Made by a program: the position numbers and the translations under genes
From: Limonium bicolor
Lineage: Eukaryota > Streptophyta > Magnoliopsida > Caryophyllales > Plumbaginaceae
Assembly: GCA_023374045.1 (NCBI GenBank)
Contig: CM041779.1
Coordinates: 3,782,001-3,846,000, forward strand
Direction of reading: 5' to 3'
Length of the DNA: 64,000 nucleotides
Notes under the pieces: generated by a model
Database searches by the model: none
The model's input: the letters and a program-made list of their open reading frames with translations, nothing else
Told to the model about the DNA's origin: nothing
Shown here: positions 26,468 through 39,253 of the stretch, piece by piece
How the letters are laid out: every line of letters begins with the position of its first letter
Position numbering within the stretch: position 1 is the stretch's first letter

Positions 26468-27029
26468 TAGAGGTGATCATTTGGGGGGCGGCCCGGGTTC
26501 GGGCCGGGCCAGAGGAAAATTTTAGGCCCGTCGGGCCTATTTTCAAAAACCAAGCCCGGTTTTTTACATGCTCGGGCCGGGCCGGGCTAGGCCCGGTTTT
26601 TTCCAGACTTTGCCGAAGCCCGGCCCGCCCGGCCCGGTTTTTTAATTTTTGTAATATAAATTAATAAAAAAAATTTAAAATTAATATATTTTAATATAGA
26701 TTTATATATATATATAACTTATTTAAAATTAATATATTATATATATAACTTATTTAAAATTTATATTATATATAATTTTTGTATATATTATATAAAATTA
26801 AATATGTATATAACATTTTAAAAATATAATAATAAATAATATAAAATCGGGTCGGGCCGGGCTTGCCCACGGGCTCAAAAAATGTGCCGCGGCCCGGCCT
26901 GGTTTTTCATTCGGGCCTAATTTTATGTCCAGGCCCGCCGGGAAGCCCTATCGGGTTCGGGCTCGTCGGGCTTTTTTACGGGCCGGGTCGGACCGGGCTG
27001 CCGGGCCGGACATATTATGATCAGCTCTA
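26468..27029. mobile_element. hAT-like MITE with GGGCC-rich ends
   Basis: 562 bases, termini TAGAGGTGATCAT and ATGATCAGCTCTA, flanked by a perfect 8-bp duplication GTGCCACC (26460-26467, 27030-27037). About 150 bases at each end are built of GGGCC/CCCGG phrases, while the middle 200 bases are almost pure A/T. Non-coding. Confidence 0.85.
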
Positions 27030-27090
27030 GTGCCACCCCACCAGAAACGTGCTATAAGCCACCTACCAGAAACGTGCTATAAGCTAATGA

Positions 27091-27744
27091 AGTTGCTTGA
27101 TTAAGCTACGGGGCAAAATGATAACAGACATAATATAGATTGTAGCACTAACTTTACCATAACCATTCGGCCTGGGACACTTTGTTGGAAAGCGTTGGGT
27201 CATTAATATTGTTGATTTTATTGGCATAGATACTCTTCTTTCCCGAAGCTAACGACTGTCATAGATACTCAACTCGTAACGTTAAAACTTGCTCTACTTT
27301 CCGCTTCAAACATTCATATTGTAACACAATAATAATACGGTCGATACCTTCATTCAAGCCTTAATTAGCTTCTTCCGCTTTTGTTCATTCTGCTTTTGCT
27401 TTCATTGCATATTCATTTTGATCATAATTGTGCCATTCCCTACTTCACACTGAAAGTAGAACTCTGCTGATGCAGTTCCACAACACATACAAAATATTCA
27501 TATACAGTTCCATAGAATTTAACACCATGGAACCCTTTTAGATCTCCATACAAAATCATAACTAGTTCCATACATCGTTACCCGATACAAGAACTAAGTA
27601 CAAACATAAACACGGTTCTAAGCGAACCCTAGCGCAAACTTAACAGCTCTTATAAACTTATTCCACAGCAGTCTATAGCTGATATTAAAAAAAAACCCAG
27701 CAACTATGCTTCAGCATCGCTCATGCCTGAATTCCCCAAGACAC
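27091..27744. other. 3' flank of the first GST gene
   Basis: No coding frame recognised. It includes an early SINE- or LINE-like remnant at most. The last 100-150 bases are probably 3' UTR of the minus-strand GST. Confidence 0.45.
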
Positions 27745-29110
27745 TCAGCCTTGCTTCGGCATAGCCATAACAACCTTAGCCCAACCCGGCCTAGCAAGAA
27801 TATCCTTACACCAAGCACTAACATGTGGGCGCTCCTCAAACGCACTCTTGGCTGGAGTATCCATCAGCATGTGAAGGACAGGCAAGTGATGGAGATCAGC
27901 CAATGAGAAGCTGTCTCCGGCCAAGTACTTGGACTTGGATAGACGGGTCTCATAGACATCCAGCACTTGGGCGAGCTTGGTCTGGTGCTCCTTGACCGCT
28001 GCAGGGTCGGTTTCCTGGCCGAACATCTTCTTGTAGACGAGCTCCCATGCTAGCTTGGAGGCCACAGGGTCGAAGTGGTGGGCTTCTACCTCCATCCATA
28101 CTGACATTTGGGCCATCATCTTACCATCGCGGAAAATTAGTGGGGTTCCCTTGTCTGGGTGCTCGTGAGCTACGTACTGTGAAATTGCTCTTGATTCTGT
28201 TTAGTTAAAAGAAGGCGGAACGAACGGTAAGAGTTTTTCCGGTACATGGGAATAACCAGATATTGATCAGTGGCTCGAATCAACATGATGTGCACACAAG
28301 ATAACTAATTTAGGCCTCTAAGAATTGTAATTTAGGTGCTCATCTCTTGAGATTCAGCTAATTTCACTAATTTCTGAAAGCAAATATAATGGATAGCAAA
28401 TACTCCATATATAGCTAATGGAGAATTGTCCTGTGACGAGAGGAAGAAAAACTAGAGGAACTTACCAAAAAGCTTGAGATCTCCATCCTCGAGAGCTGGA
28501 ACTTGACCAAACGGCTGCAATCATGTCAAAAGATAACAAACAATTGAGAAAAAGGAAACGAAAACTAGAATTCGAGAGCAAGATATACTAGAATGATCAT
28601 AACGAATTTGGTACGATGATAGCGACTGTCATATCATATGTTTCTATCCAAATTGTACAAGAAATTAAACAAACCCTTGATAGTGATGGTAAATAAAGAA
28701 ACCCAGCCCACTTCAAGCATTTCACCGAACAGGTGACGAACGGAAAGTAGCAACTCAGAGCATCATAACACCGTGTAACCCAAGAAATAAACAGATAAAC
28801 CCACATGTCTCACTCTAAATGCACGCACGGAACAAAACCACGGAAACCCTATTAAAAGACAGTTGATACAACTGATAGTAAAGTCGAATGAATGAAACAC
28901 GAAACAGGATCACATCACAGCTATAAACTACAAGAGATGAAAGAGTGAAATTCAGCGACGTACGTTAAGAGAGATGAATGGCTCCTTCTTGTGAGCACCC
29001 GATTTCATATCGACGTTCACGAATTCGAACTCGACTCCCTTCTCGTGGAGGCAGGCGGTGACCCTCATGGTGGCGGTAGAGATCGGGCTTCCATGGACTT
29101 TGATCCCCAT
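27745..29110 (-). CDS. Glutathione S-transferase, phi class
   Basis: Exons 28964-29110 (49 codons), 28466-28514 and 27745-28196 give 215 residues, a normal phi-class length and the usual three-exon layout. It conjugates glutathione to electrophiles or reduces peroxides in the cytosol. Residues 1-80 are the thioredoxin-like domain: [16 protein letters not shown] with the phi-class catalytic Ser region, the cis-Pro in [11 protein letters not shown], and the ESRAI motif that binds the gamma-glutamyl part of glutathione. The helical C-terminal domain carries [28 protein letters not shown], the conserved capping motif. Intact as sequenced. A similar gene lies divergently at 35364. Confidence 0.96.
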
Positions 29111-29228
29111 CTTATTATCTCAAACCAAGAAAAATAGCTAGCGAAAGGTTCTAGGAGAGATATTTGTGGCGAGAAGTGGAGAATAGAAGCAGAAGGAACT
29201 GGAGAATTGATGAGCTTGGGAAGGAGAA

Positions 29229-29235
29229 ATAAATA
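29229..29235 (-). promoter_or_regulatory. TATA box of the first GST gene
   Basis: TATTTAT on the minus strand about 120 bases upstream of the ATG, a spacing similar to that of the TATA box of the second GST. Confidence 0.5.
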
Positions 29236-31346
29236 GGAAGCTGAGTGGTGTAGTGTTAGGTTGGGTGGGGTAAGAACCATGGGGGTTCGCACACTTTTGC
29301 TCGACTCACTAAGAGAGTTCACACTTCTAGAACCTGTTCGGTGCTAGAAGTGGTCAATGCCGTAGTCAAACAAAACAGTATTTCGATTTGGCATCTTTTT
29401 TTTTTTTCTTTCTGTAACATTAATGTGGGACGCCAAAATACTTTAAAGTGCGTGGATTGAAAAAGTCGTCCAGTCGGTGAGAGAGTAGGTGCCCTTAGAT
29501 ATATTTACAAAACTAGGTCTACTTTGGATATACTTGTTAATTAGATGTCGGAGTGATATCCAGCTAGAATATTGGCTAATTTCCATACAATCACTATTCA
29601 ATAATAAGAGACAAATAGGTTTGATGTCGAGCTTCGTTAAATGTTTCATTTTACAATTTTATCAACTACAGACATCATTTAATTCTAATAACACATTCCC
29701 CTCGTAACAGAGCAATAATCTACATTGGACCATTGGTTAACAGTGGCAGATAAAAAGTTCATGAGTGATGAAACTCTGATGCAATCAATATGAAGAACAG
29801 TGTTTTGGTACATCTAGTTCCAACCAAGTTGTAGAAGAATTAATATAAGCTATAGAGGAGTTGCTCAACTTCAATAGTTATCATATAGCTTGAATTGACA
29901 CAAAATACCATCTACCTTTATGCTAAAATGATCTATAACTAGACAACTGATAATAGGACCAATAGTTGTATACATGAACCATTCAAATTAATCTTCACCT
30001 AATCAAAAGGAGGAGGCGTAATGTTATCATCATTCATCTCCCACAAAAGCTTATTGACATTCTTACATTCTTAATATGTAACTTGTTAAGCAAGACAACC
30101 TATTTTTCAAACTTTCCTAACTTTGAGAAGATTATGCAACAAATGTAAAGTGTCCTCGTGTCCCATAAGTCGAACAACAATAATCCAAATAAATTAGATA
30201 ATGTATCTAACAAAAGCCTTTTGATATTAATTTTAAATTAATATATTAACTTTTATTTTTATAAAATTAATCAAATATTTAAAAACAAATTCCGACCTCT
30301 TATAGCATTTTTGTGAATGGACATACAAAAAAGTAAATGGATTAGTTAGGATGGATGGAAAAACATAGAGCGAAGCACTTTAGAGTCAAATAGAAGTAGG
30401 CCCGGGTTGATTAAAGTTCTTGTTTCTTTGAAAAAGAGATTGATAAAATTAAGTTGGGGATTGTTGTCGCGTTGATGATTTTGCTATGATCATGATCTTA
30501 GCCCAATTGAACATTTATATTTAATATTGGATACCATCAACAGCTAATATTCACAGTTAAAAATATGTACTCTTATTATAATTAAGTATCAATATAATTA
30601 GTAGTTACTCGTATAAACTCAAATCAATAATTATAAGCAACAATCAACCATACCAATTCTTTATAAACAGAGCATTTATCAGTTCAATGACCCAAAAACT
30701 TTTGTCCAGTCTTTAAGTAGTGAGTTAAAGATGAAATTTAAAGGCGAGGGAAGCGAAATAAAAATCAACACTACAAAGACAAAATGTACTCGGTTTTGAT
30801 TAATAAAAAGGTTGGAGATTAGTTAGTGGTGACTAATAGAATAAAACGCGTTAATACACAGTACATCATAAGTACTAGTAGTAATGTGAGAGTGATAATA
30901 AAAATAGTTATTGTTAATGTAATTCACATGTACGACGTCGTATAAATATAATGATGTAGCCCGATTCTTGTATAAGTTTCAGTTAGTTTATGCATTATCA
31001 GATAGGACAGGTCAGTCCATTCTATTGGACGTATTACTGGTCGGTATCATCTACCCATAGAGTTTATTCCGAACAACATTATCAGTTGGTTAATCAGTTC
31101 AAAAAAATTAATACAAAAAGAACAACTTATATTGATTTTAGATAATCATTTAGATTTAAAACCAGTCATCACTTTATATCAATCCATATCAGCTATCAGC
31201 TACCAGCTCTCAAAACGTAAACGATTGGGTTATAGTCTGTATGAACCAGGATTGATAGACAACGTTTTTCCTATACTCCGGTCGTAAAAGGGTGTCACAT
31301 GATCTAATCATTATCTATGTATATATATTGACCAGTAGAATTCGTT
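29236..31346. other. Intergenic, between divergent GST genes
   Basis: AT-rich with no convincing coding frame, RNA gene or clear transposon end. Confidence 0.5.
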
Positions 31347-32997
31347 AATTGAGGATCTGGTGATTTGGGTCGATGGGTCAGGTTGATATCAACGCTAACC
31401 CAATCCATTTAAAATACAATCAACCCAATTCAAAGAATTATTCGTGAACAAAGATGTTGTCCCCGCAAGAGTGGATAGACTGGAGTTGGAGGTCATGGAG
31501 ATGACACGGATAGCTGTTCTCGGAGCTCATCCCAAACTGCCTCGAGTAGGGATTTGGGACCTAAAAAGGCGTTGTTGGGTTTTAGCAAATTTTCTCGTGT
31601 TAGCATGACTGCTAGTAAAGGGAAGAGTAGCGTTAAGTGTAAGAGTTATAGGGGGATATCCATGACTTGTTTTGCAGGGGGTATGATTTGTAAGTTTTGA
31701 GTGCTTCTGTAAGTGTGGTCTTTTTGTAGGTGTTATGTTGTCCTGCTTTTGTGGTTCTATTGGTCAAGTGCCATAATTATCAAAATAAAATTCAACCCAA
31801 AAAATGGATGGGTCAGAAAATCGTGACCCTAACCTAACCCACTTAAAATCCTTCAGCCCTGACCCAACCCACCCAACCCATTTTTTAAGTATCAAATAAT
31901 TTAGATGGATTAAGAGTACAAATTAATAAAAAATTCAAAAACATCCAGTGCAATCTGACACACTAATTAGGATGGAAGAGAAGCAATCTTGCTTGATCAA
32001 CCCAACTTTAAACGAATTCCATGTTATGCGAACAATCTAGAGTACCGCACCAATTTTCCATGAATAGAATAACTTGTACATTATCTATAAGTTTACTTTT
32101 ATCACTCTGAGCCTCGAGCTCTACCTCTATTGGGGAGGAATCCTATCTAGATATGCACATGATCACAGTGCCCCTAATAAAAATAGGAACAGAAATAAAA
32201 ATCTTCATTATGCATTAGAGAAATACACTAAAGACAAATATTCTAAAACTAGAAATAATTTATAAATTGAGTACTCAAAGCCTCGAACTATGTCTGATAG
32301 TTTTAAAATAATTATACCCGTTTAAACCGAGTGCTCATGCATGAGAAAAGTACAATCACAATTACTTAATTGTTACCAACAATTGAGAAACTTTTATACA
32401 GTACGCTATCTGCACTACTGGCTTCAGAATTCACTGAGAGGTCTATAATCAAGATCCTACTTACAAAAAATATATCACCTACTTTATTCACCCTTCCAGA
32501 TAATCTAAACATACCTATGTTCTCAAGAACATAATAGCAGTGAGAATAAGAAAAACAAACCTTGGACAGAGATGAAGAGCGGTATACATGAACACCAACG
32601 TAAAGAATAAAGATGGATGTGAGTCTCTCGTCTCATTAGGGGTTTCAACATCACGTTAAGGTCTGGTTGGGCCCTTTGTTTGATATGCAGCTGGTTGGGC
32701 CGTCTGCTTAGTTAAGATTGTGTGATATTATTAAAGGTTGAATAGTCTAACTGCACTTGGGCTTAAGACTAAGGTATAGTTTGATATGAAAATAATATAT
32801 ATGTCAATTAATATTTTTATTATCAAATATATTTCTGGGTTTCGGGTTGGGTCATGGGTTTAGATCTCTACCGTAACCCAACCCATAAAATTAGCTTATT
32901 ACCCTAACCAACCCAAAAAATAAATGGGTCAATAATCAAGACCCTAACCCGTAAAAGTACGGGTTGGGTTTCGGGTTAGGTCAAAATTGCCAGGTCT
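31347..32997. repeat. Repeat region with clusters of AACCCA/TGGGTT phrases
   Basis: Three clusters of AACCCAACCC-type words (about 31370-31440, 31790-31885, 32835-32985). The left border GGATCTGGTGATTTGGGTC and right border GGTCAAAATTGCCAGGTCT look like degraded inverted ends. Probably a DNA transposon with later insertions; no target duplication seen. Confidence 0.35.
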
Positions 32998-33054
32998 AAG
33001 TAAAATACAGTTCACTTGAATAGTTCCTCCTATTGTTTTCAAAATGCAATACAA

Positions 33055-34125
33055 CTCTTCCCGCCATGATATCACTAAATACTAACTATTATCAATTTTA
33101 TTTCTATTAACATGTTGTAGATGTGTATTGTAAACAATTTCATTTTTAGTCCATATTAGATAAGAAAAGTCTGATATATTTATTTTAGTCATATAGTCTA
33201 ATGTAAAATTGAATATTATATGACAGTCTTAGTAATCATGTACCTCATCTATCAATAATACAAATATTTTTTAGTAGTTTATTACAAATTTTACAAATTA
33301 ACATAATATTTTTAGGATTACTCAAAATAATTTTTAGAAGATTTTTTGAAAGAAAACTATTATTTTAGAACTATTGTTCTATATTATTTTCATTAACATA
33401 TAATTTTTGCCATCGCTGCCTCACTTCACCTCGTCGTCACTGGTGTTGCCTCCACCTTTTTTGCTTTTTTTGTCTTTAAAAATAAGAAGATCCCACTTGT
33501 TGTTGTTCGCTGGTTTCGTCGGATTTACATCGTGAGGGTTGGTGCTTTAGTTGCATGTTGTTTGGTTTGGGCTCGCTAGTGGATCTATAGTTTGGTTTTG
33601 TCTCTGTTTAGTCTTAAATGTTCTTGTTATCTTGTAGTTTAATTCTTAGCGTTCTAGCTTAAGCTGGTGGTTTTGCGGGCGGAGATAGGGGGTGTTCGGC
33701 CCCCCAACTCCCTCGGGTACATGCTTAAATCAGTTTAACTTTTTTTGTTATATAGTTTATTTATGTTATTAGATATTTGTTCCCCCATAATATTTTGTAA
33801 AATAACATCATGGTATCACTAAATTCTATTTATTATCAATTTATTTCTATTAATATGTAATTTTTAATCTAGAATTGTATTATAAAAATCATTTGTAGTC
33901 TAGTAGATAAGAAAATTCTAAAGTTTTTATTTAGCAGCATAGTCTAAAGTAAAACTAATTATTATGTTAGTCTTAGTAATCATGTACCCCTACTATCCAT
34001 CATAAGTGTTTCTAGTTTTTTATTATAGATTTGCAAATTAAAATAATATTAGAATTACTCAACTAATTTTTAGATGAAGTTTTTAGAAAAAAAAACTAGT
34101 AATTTAAAACAATTGTTCTATTATA
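33055..34125. repeat. Imperfect direct duplication of about 340 bases around a distinct 300-base core
   Basis: 33055-33410 and 33800-34125 share a long series of phrases in the same order (TATTATCAATTTTATTTCTATTAA, CTTAGTAATCATGTACC, ATTACTCAA). Between them lies less AT-rich sequence ending in a GGGGG...CCCCC hairpin near 33695-33710. Confidence 0.55.
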
Positions 34126-35232
34126 TGTTGACATAACTTATACTTTATACCTTTTTTAAAACAAAAATAAAAAAGGTAAAAAAACTTCTTTATAATTAAT
34201 TTAATTTTTATGTCAAACTATATCAATGAATTTTAATATAATTTTAAATATTGAAAATTTATATTAATTTAAAAATTAATTTTAAAAAATAGTTAATATT
34301 ATTAAAAAAGATCTCACCCCCTAACCAAACTTTTCTGGCTTCGCCCCTGGTTCTTAGGGTGGTTTTGGGGAGTTTCATTCGGAGATTTGGTAACTCTATC
34401 TTCTTCGACAATGGTTGGTTGCCATACATATGAGTTCTGTTTGCTCAAACCGGTTGATTCTGCACTTTTCTCGCCATAAATCTCACTCTGGATCTCAGTT
34501 GTTGCTCTTTTGGTTGTTGGTGGTGGGGTTAACTTTTGGTTCTCAATGATCTTTTTTTTTTGAAAAGGGTGGTTCTCAATGATCTTATCTAACTCTTTGT
34601 GCACTCTTAGTTGGATCTCTAGCATGTAATGATGAAGTATTAATCTAAGCAAGTACTTATTTACGAAAAAAGACATTAACATATCATTTTAGTACACAAA
34701 TATTTTAAAACTTTTAATGAAATAGGTAATAGAACTTTTTTATATATTAATCCGTATTTTTCACTTTAATTTAATATTTATGTCAAATTTAAATATATAT
34801 CAAAATTTAAATATAATTATAAATATAAATATTGAAAATTTATATTAATTTAGAATTATCAATTAATATTATTGACAAAATTATCACCCTTTAAATTTAA
34901 TTGGCCTGGTATATGGCCTTGGCAATGAAAAAAAAAACAATCTGGTCAGTAAGTATGTCCTCTCTTCTCTCAGCTTTTTGTTAATTTTGTCTTATCCCTT
35001 CTTTCCTTCGTCTACTTCCACGTCACATTTTTATATTTTTAAGCCTAAGCTTTTATATTTCATGTTTCATACGTCTGACGAGTGCAGTTACACCAGCATG
35101 AAAGATCCATAATCTTTAAAAAAGATCCATAATCACGACCCAAGAACGTTGAAAATTGATTTCAATTATCTGTTTTTTTAAATATGCCAAACGCGCGTCT
35201 AATGCTCTCAACCCAGTACCTTAATTTCCTCC
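34126..35232. other. Upstream region of the second GST, AT-rich repeats
   Basis: Contains a single transposon-like end (CTGGCTTCGCCCCTGG at about 34334-34349) with no partner found, and two related AT-rich stretches (34190-34310 and 34740-34870). No gene seen. Confidence 0.45.
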
Positions 35233-35240
35233 TATAAAAA
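35233..35240 (+). promoter_or_regulatory. TATA box of the second GST gene
   Basis: TATAAAAA about 125 bases upstream of the ATG at 35364. Confidence 0.55.
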
Positions 35241-35363
35241 TCCTCCAACCCGACCTCGATTATATATGTCCAAATTATCGTACCTTGAACACGCAGCAGC
35301 CATCTCCATCTCCAGAAATTCTACTTCTGCCGTTATTCATTTGCTTGAGTAAAACAAAGGATC

Positions 35364-36603
35364 ATGGGGATTTAAAGTCCACGGAAATGTGCTCTCAACT
35401 TGCACTATGAAGGTCACCGCTTGTCTCTACGAGAAAGATATGGAGTTCGAATTTGTACCCGTTGATATGCAATCTGGAGCTCACATGAAGGAGCCATTCC
35501 TTTCTCTCAACGTACCGTCTCACAATCTGTCACTTCCGTCGTTTCTCTACTCAATTTGCACATTAATCTTGTTTCTGGTACGATTATTTTTGTGGTTTGA
35601 CTTATGTTACGGGTAGGCAGTGTGACTTCATGACCCGGCAGCTTCGGTTGTAGGAAGGGTAATTGTGGGTTTGTTTGTTTATTTGTTTGGGTATGGCGTT
35701 ATGTTTCAGATAGTGGTACGTTGCACAGCAACTGTTTGCTGAAAAGCTTCATAGTTTGTTTCTACTATAAGTTTCAACGCTTCTTAATTTCTAACTTGAT
35801 TACTTTTCCATCTAATTTGTCTCTCCTGGTCATATTGCCTGATTATTTTTGTTATGATTGCAGCCATTCGGTAAAGTTCCTGCCTTTGAAGACGGAGATC
35901 TGCACCTCATCGGTTAGTAAGTTCCTCTGGTGTTTTATTCCTTCCTTCATCACACTGTTAGAAAAGCCTCCGTTTTGTGTATTTTAACCTGATCTGGGGT
36001 ATCCTTTTCCAAAAAAGAAAAAAATGTTTCTTCGTCAAGGTGTGGTTACTAATCATTATCTGGTTATTGGCCCGTACTAGAAAACTAATCTGAACCCTTC
36101 ATGTGAATATGTATATGATTGTCCCTCTGAACTTAATGACAGAATCAAGAGCCATAAGTCAATACATAGCCCATGAGTACTCTGACAAGGGCACCCAACT
36201 TATTATCTCCAACGATTCCAAGACAATGGCAAAGATGTCCTTATGGATGGAGGTAGAAGCCCACCACTTTGACCCTGTCGCCTCCAAGCTGGCCTGGGAG
36301 CTTGTCTACAAGAAGATAATTTTCGGTCAGGAACCTGACTCTGTAGTGGTCCAGGATAATGTGTCCAAGCTGGCCAAAGTGCTTGATATCTACGAAGTCC
36401 GTCTTGGTCAGTCCAAGTACTTGGCTGGAGAGACATTCTCCCTTGCTGATCTACACAACTTGCCTGTCTTGCACATGCTGAAGGACACTTCAGTTAAGAA
36501 CCTGTTCGAGGAGCGCGAACATGTTAATGCCTGGTGTAATGATATTCTTGCCAGGCCAGCGTGGAGTAAGGTTGTGGAAATGCAAAAACAAGCTTTAGGG
36601 TGA
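35364..36603 (+). CDS. Glutathione S-transferase, phi class, frameshifted near its start as sequenced
   Basis: Exons 35364-35511, 35864-35912 and 36143-36603 match the exon layout of the GST at 27745-29110 and would give about 217 residues. Exon 1 is 148 bases instead of 147: an extra T after codon 3 (ATGGGGATT|TAA) gives an immediate stop. After that base the frame is clean: MKVTACLYEKDMEF..., the cis-Pro of [21 protein letters not shown] and the capping motif YLAGETFSLADLHNLP. The next in-frame ATG is at 35407; starting there would drop the first strand and the phi-class catalytic Ser segment. Either a recent null allele or a one-base sequence error; the rest shows no decay. Confidence 0.85.
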
Positions 36604-37427
36604 ATTGCTGAGACTGAGAGTATTTAAGATCATGAGTTTCGACCTATATATATTTGGGATGTTGCAAAGGGTCTGGGACTTTGCTGATGGGATCTTGGTT
36701 AGCACCTCTTAAATACGTCCTTAATGTTGTGTATAATGGCATTAGCATGTGATTTTTTTTCTTACGTATTGAATTCTGCTGTCTCATTTTGCATAATGGT
36801 CATGAGCCCCCTTCGGTAAACTGCCTTTACTCAAGCTGAAGGTTTGAAGACTTTGTACAATGTTTGTTGTCTAATATTTGGATACGTAGTAGTGGAGTCG
36901 TAAAGTCAGTTTTGTGCTGTGGTCACACCAAACTATATCTATGTATATAGTGTTGTTATAATCGTATTCCTATATATGGGGATATGGTGATGATGATGTG
37001 TGATTGAGACTAACTAATCGTGGGCGTTGCACAATGAAGAAATGAACTATCAGTCAGTGCATTTACTATCGTCTGAATCCTTCACTAACTAATCATGGAA
37101 AGGGTCTACAACTTTCTGTCTTTACTGTTATAGATAATGAAGCAAAGCTTAGGTTGAAACTTTTTTATATGACCTTGATATCTTGCTTTGTTTAGTGTGC
37201 CATAGGTGTTTGTTAAAATGTCCAAGCAATGGTTTGTCTACTAACGAGATTCCTTCTTCTATTTATGGAAGACATCAGTTTTTGGCCATGCACAGAAGAA
37301 TGTGCGCTCGATCAATGCCGAAATAAAATCACTGGACAATATTGTTGAAACACGAGGATCAAATAAAGAGCAACTGGAATAGGGGAGGGCTTAGTCGATA
37401 GTGAAGTGATACATTAGAACTAAAGAT
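36604..37427. other. 3' flank of the second GST
   Basis: Probable 3' UTR followed by intergenic sequence; no other gene seen. Confidence 0.5.
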
Positions 37428-38591
37428 CATGGCGGAGCCAGGATTTCAAATTTGGGGGCAAAAATTTTTTGGCTATATATTTAATATCAATACTAAATAT
37501 ATTTTGAAAGTAAATATAAAAAATAAAAATAAAAATACTTACCATATGGTTTAAAGGTTTATATTTAAATATATATAATTCACTAAAATATACTTTATCC
37601 TATTTTTCATAGATAACTTTCCTGTAGACAATTTTGGACTACTTTATCCTTATTTTTCATAAGGAATAGAGAAGTTGTGAGTGAAAGAATAAAGTAAGGG
37701 GTATATGAAAATTGAGTGGTAAAAAAGTTCAGAACATCTTATATTTTGAAAAAAAGGTAACTTTTGAAACATTATTTATTAGGAACAGAAGGTAGTACAT
37801 GGAGACAATTACAAGAACTCACTTAACTTTAAACTAAAATTTGATAAGCACAATTAATATTTGGGAAAATTCACGATATACCCCTGTTTTCTTTCGTAAT
37901 TCACAATATACCCCTGTGATTTTCGTAATTCAACTTTAAACATGCTTAAATGTTGTTCAAAATTGATGAAACTTTACATGGACGATGCTAAAGTGTTATA
38001 TTTTGGTCCAATATCAAATTTGAAGCTTTTTAAGCTGACATGTGACCTGTGGGACCCAATGAATATGTGACTGTTCATTGGGTCCCATAGGTCACATGTG
38101 AGCTTAAAAAACTTCAAATTTGATATTGGACCAAAATATAACACTTTAGCATCGTCCATGTAAAGTTTCATTAATTTTGGACAACATTTAAGCATGTTTA
38201 AAGTTAAATTACTAAAATCACAGGGGTATATTGTGAATTACAAAAGAAAACAGGGGTATCTCGTGAATTTTCCCTTAATATTTTAGAAGCAGGTTTTAGT
38301 TCAAATTATGGTTATAAAAATAATAATGTATAAAATATAAGACACTTAATAACATCAATTAATATTTTAAGTGTAGTTTATTATTCCTATTTATAACACT
38401 AAACTAATTAAAATGGACTTATGTTAATTAAAAATAATAAATATCATAAATATTTTTAGACAATTTTAATAAATTCAACTTATTTTATAATAAAATAAAC
38501 TATATTATATAAAATTAATAATAAAAAAATGATGTCACGGGGATAATTAGGGGGCCGGGCCCCCCTAACCCATAAGGTGGCTCCGCCCTTG
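37428..38591. mobile_element. DNA transposon relic with GGCGGAGCCA termini
   Basis: Ends CATGGCGGAGCCAGG and GGTGGCTCCGCCCTTG are inverted over about 11 bases. The right end also has a GGGGGCCGGGCCCCC palindrome. A complete foldback element (37863-38274) is nested in it. No target duplication recognised, so the superfamily (hAT-like by its termini) is uncertain. Confidence 0.55.
37863..38274. mobile_element. MULE-type foldback MITE, complete copy A
   Basis: 412 bases that are almost entirely one inverted repeat: each arm is about 190 bases around a short loop near 38065. Ends GGGAAAATTCAC and GTGAATTTTCCC. Perfect 9-bp target duplication TTAATATTT (37854-37862, 38275-38283). Nine bases is the Mutator-superfamily size. 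Confidence 0.9.
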
Positions 38592-39244
38592 ATGAGAGGA
38601 CAAGAACAATAGTGGAGGCAATTATAAAGGGATAAGCACGTGAAGAAGATTAATAAGAATACATGATATTTTCACACAAGAGGTTCTATAAATAGAAGAC
38701 ATAACCGAATCCTATGCTTTAAGAGTAAATGATGAAAATACTCTTGGATCCACCGTAGGGTAATCGTCAACGTCATTAGGAAGGCAAACTTCAAGGAAGC
38801 CCACCACATAAAACTAAAAGACCCGAGCTATCACTAACTAAAGCACAAGAAGGGTTTGACTGGTTTGATATGAAGTTTATAAAATAAATGTGGTTGACAG
38901 TTGGATCAGATAAGATTCAAAACTATCAGGAACTTCTTTATTTCTAACAAACTACCTAAAGGTATCAGTATGGCATGGGTAACATTGATACCCAAAAGAA
39001 AATAGAGGACATAGTTGACTATTTTAGACATGTCCATGTTGTGGTTGTATCTACAAGGTCATATCTTCTTCTTCTTTTTTTTTCTTTTCTTTTTTATAAT
39101 TGGGGCATTGGCCAAGTCCAATTCCATATATGTGCACAATAAGAAGCAAATCATCAACAACATAAGTGAAATCTCAACTTGTAACACTCTAATTTCTTAA
39201 CCTAAATATTAGCCATAATTTATTTTATTAAACAATAAAAGTCA
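38592..39244. other. Intergenic, possible LTR fragment
   Basis: Contains a TTCTATAAATAGAAG TATA-like motif near 38690 and generic AT-rich sequence. No coding domain recognised. Confidence 0.35.
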
Positions 39245-39253
39245 TACAAAATT

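Larger units (their letters stand above)
24480..27090 (-). mobile_element. LINE ORF2 relic, minus strand, with nested MITEs
   Basis: Minus-strand fragments collinear with the C-terminal half of LINE ORF2: RFWWGG at about 27050, HKWANLCKDAASGGLGFQDL at 26440-26380, LVELGGRKEIV near 26210, a zf-RVT-like cysteine segment near 25500 and an RNase H start (AVDASLDLEN) near 24620. Many frameshifts and stops. Inserted in it are MITEs at 24965-25478, 25732-25909 and 26468-27029. A 20-base piece (ACCAGAAACGTGCTATAAGC) is repeated at 27041 and 27066. Confidence 0.8.

Noticed and set aside
37428..38591. 8-bp target duplication for the GGCGGAGCCA-ended element
   Set aside because: Flanks CTAAAGAT and ATGAGAGG do not match, so the superfamily was left open.
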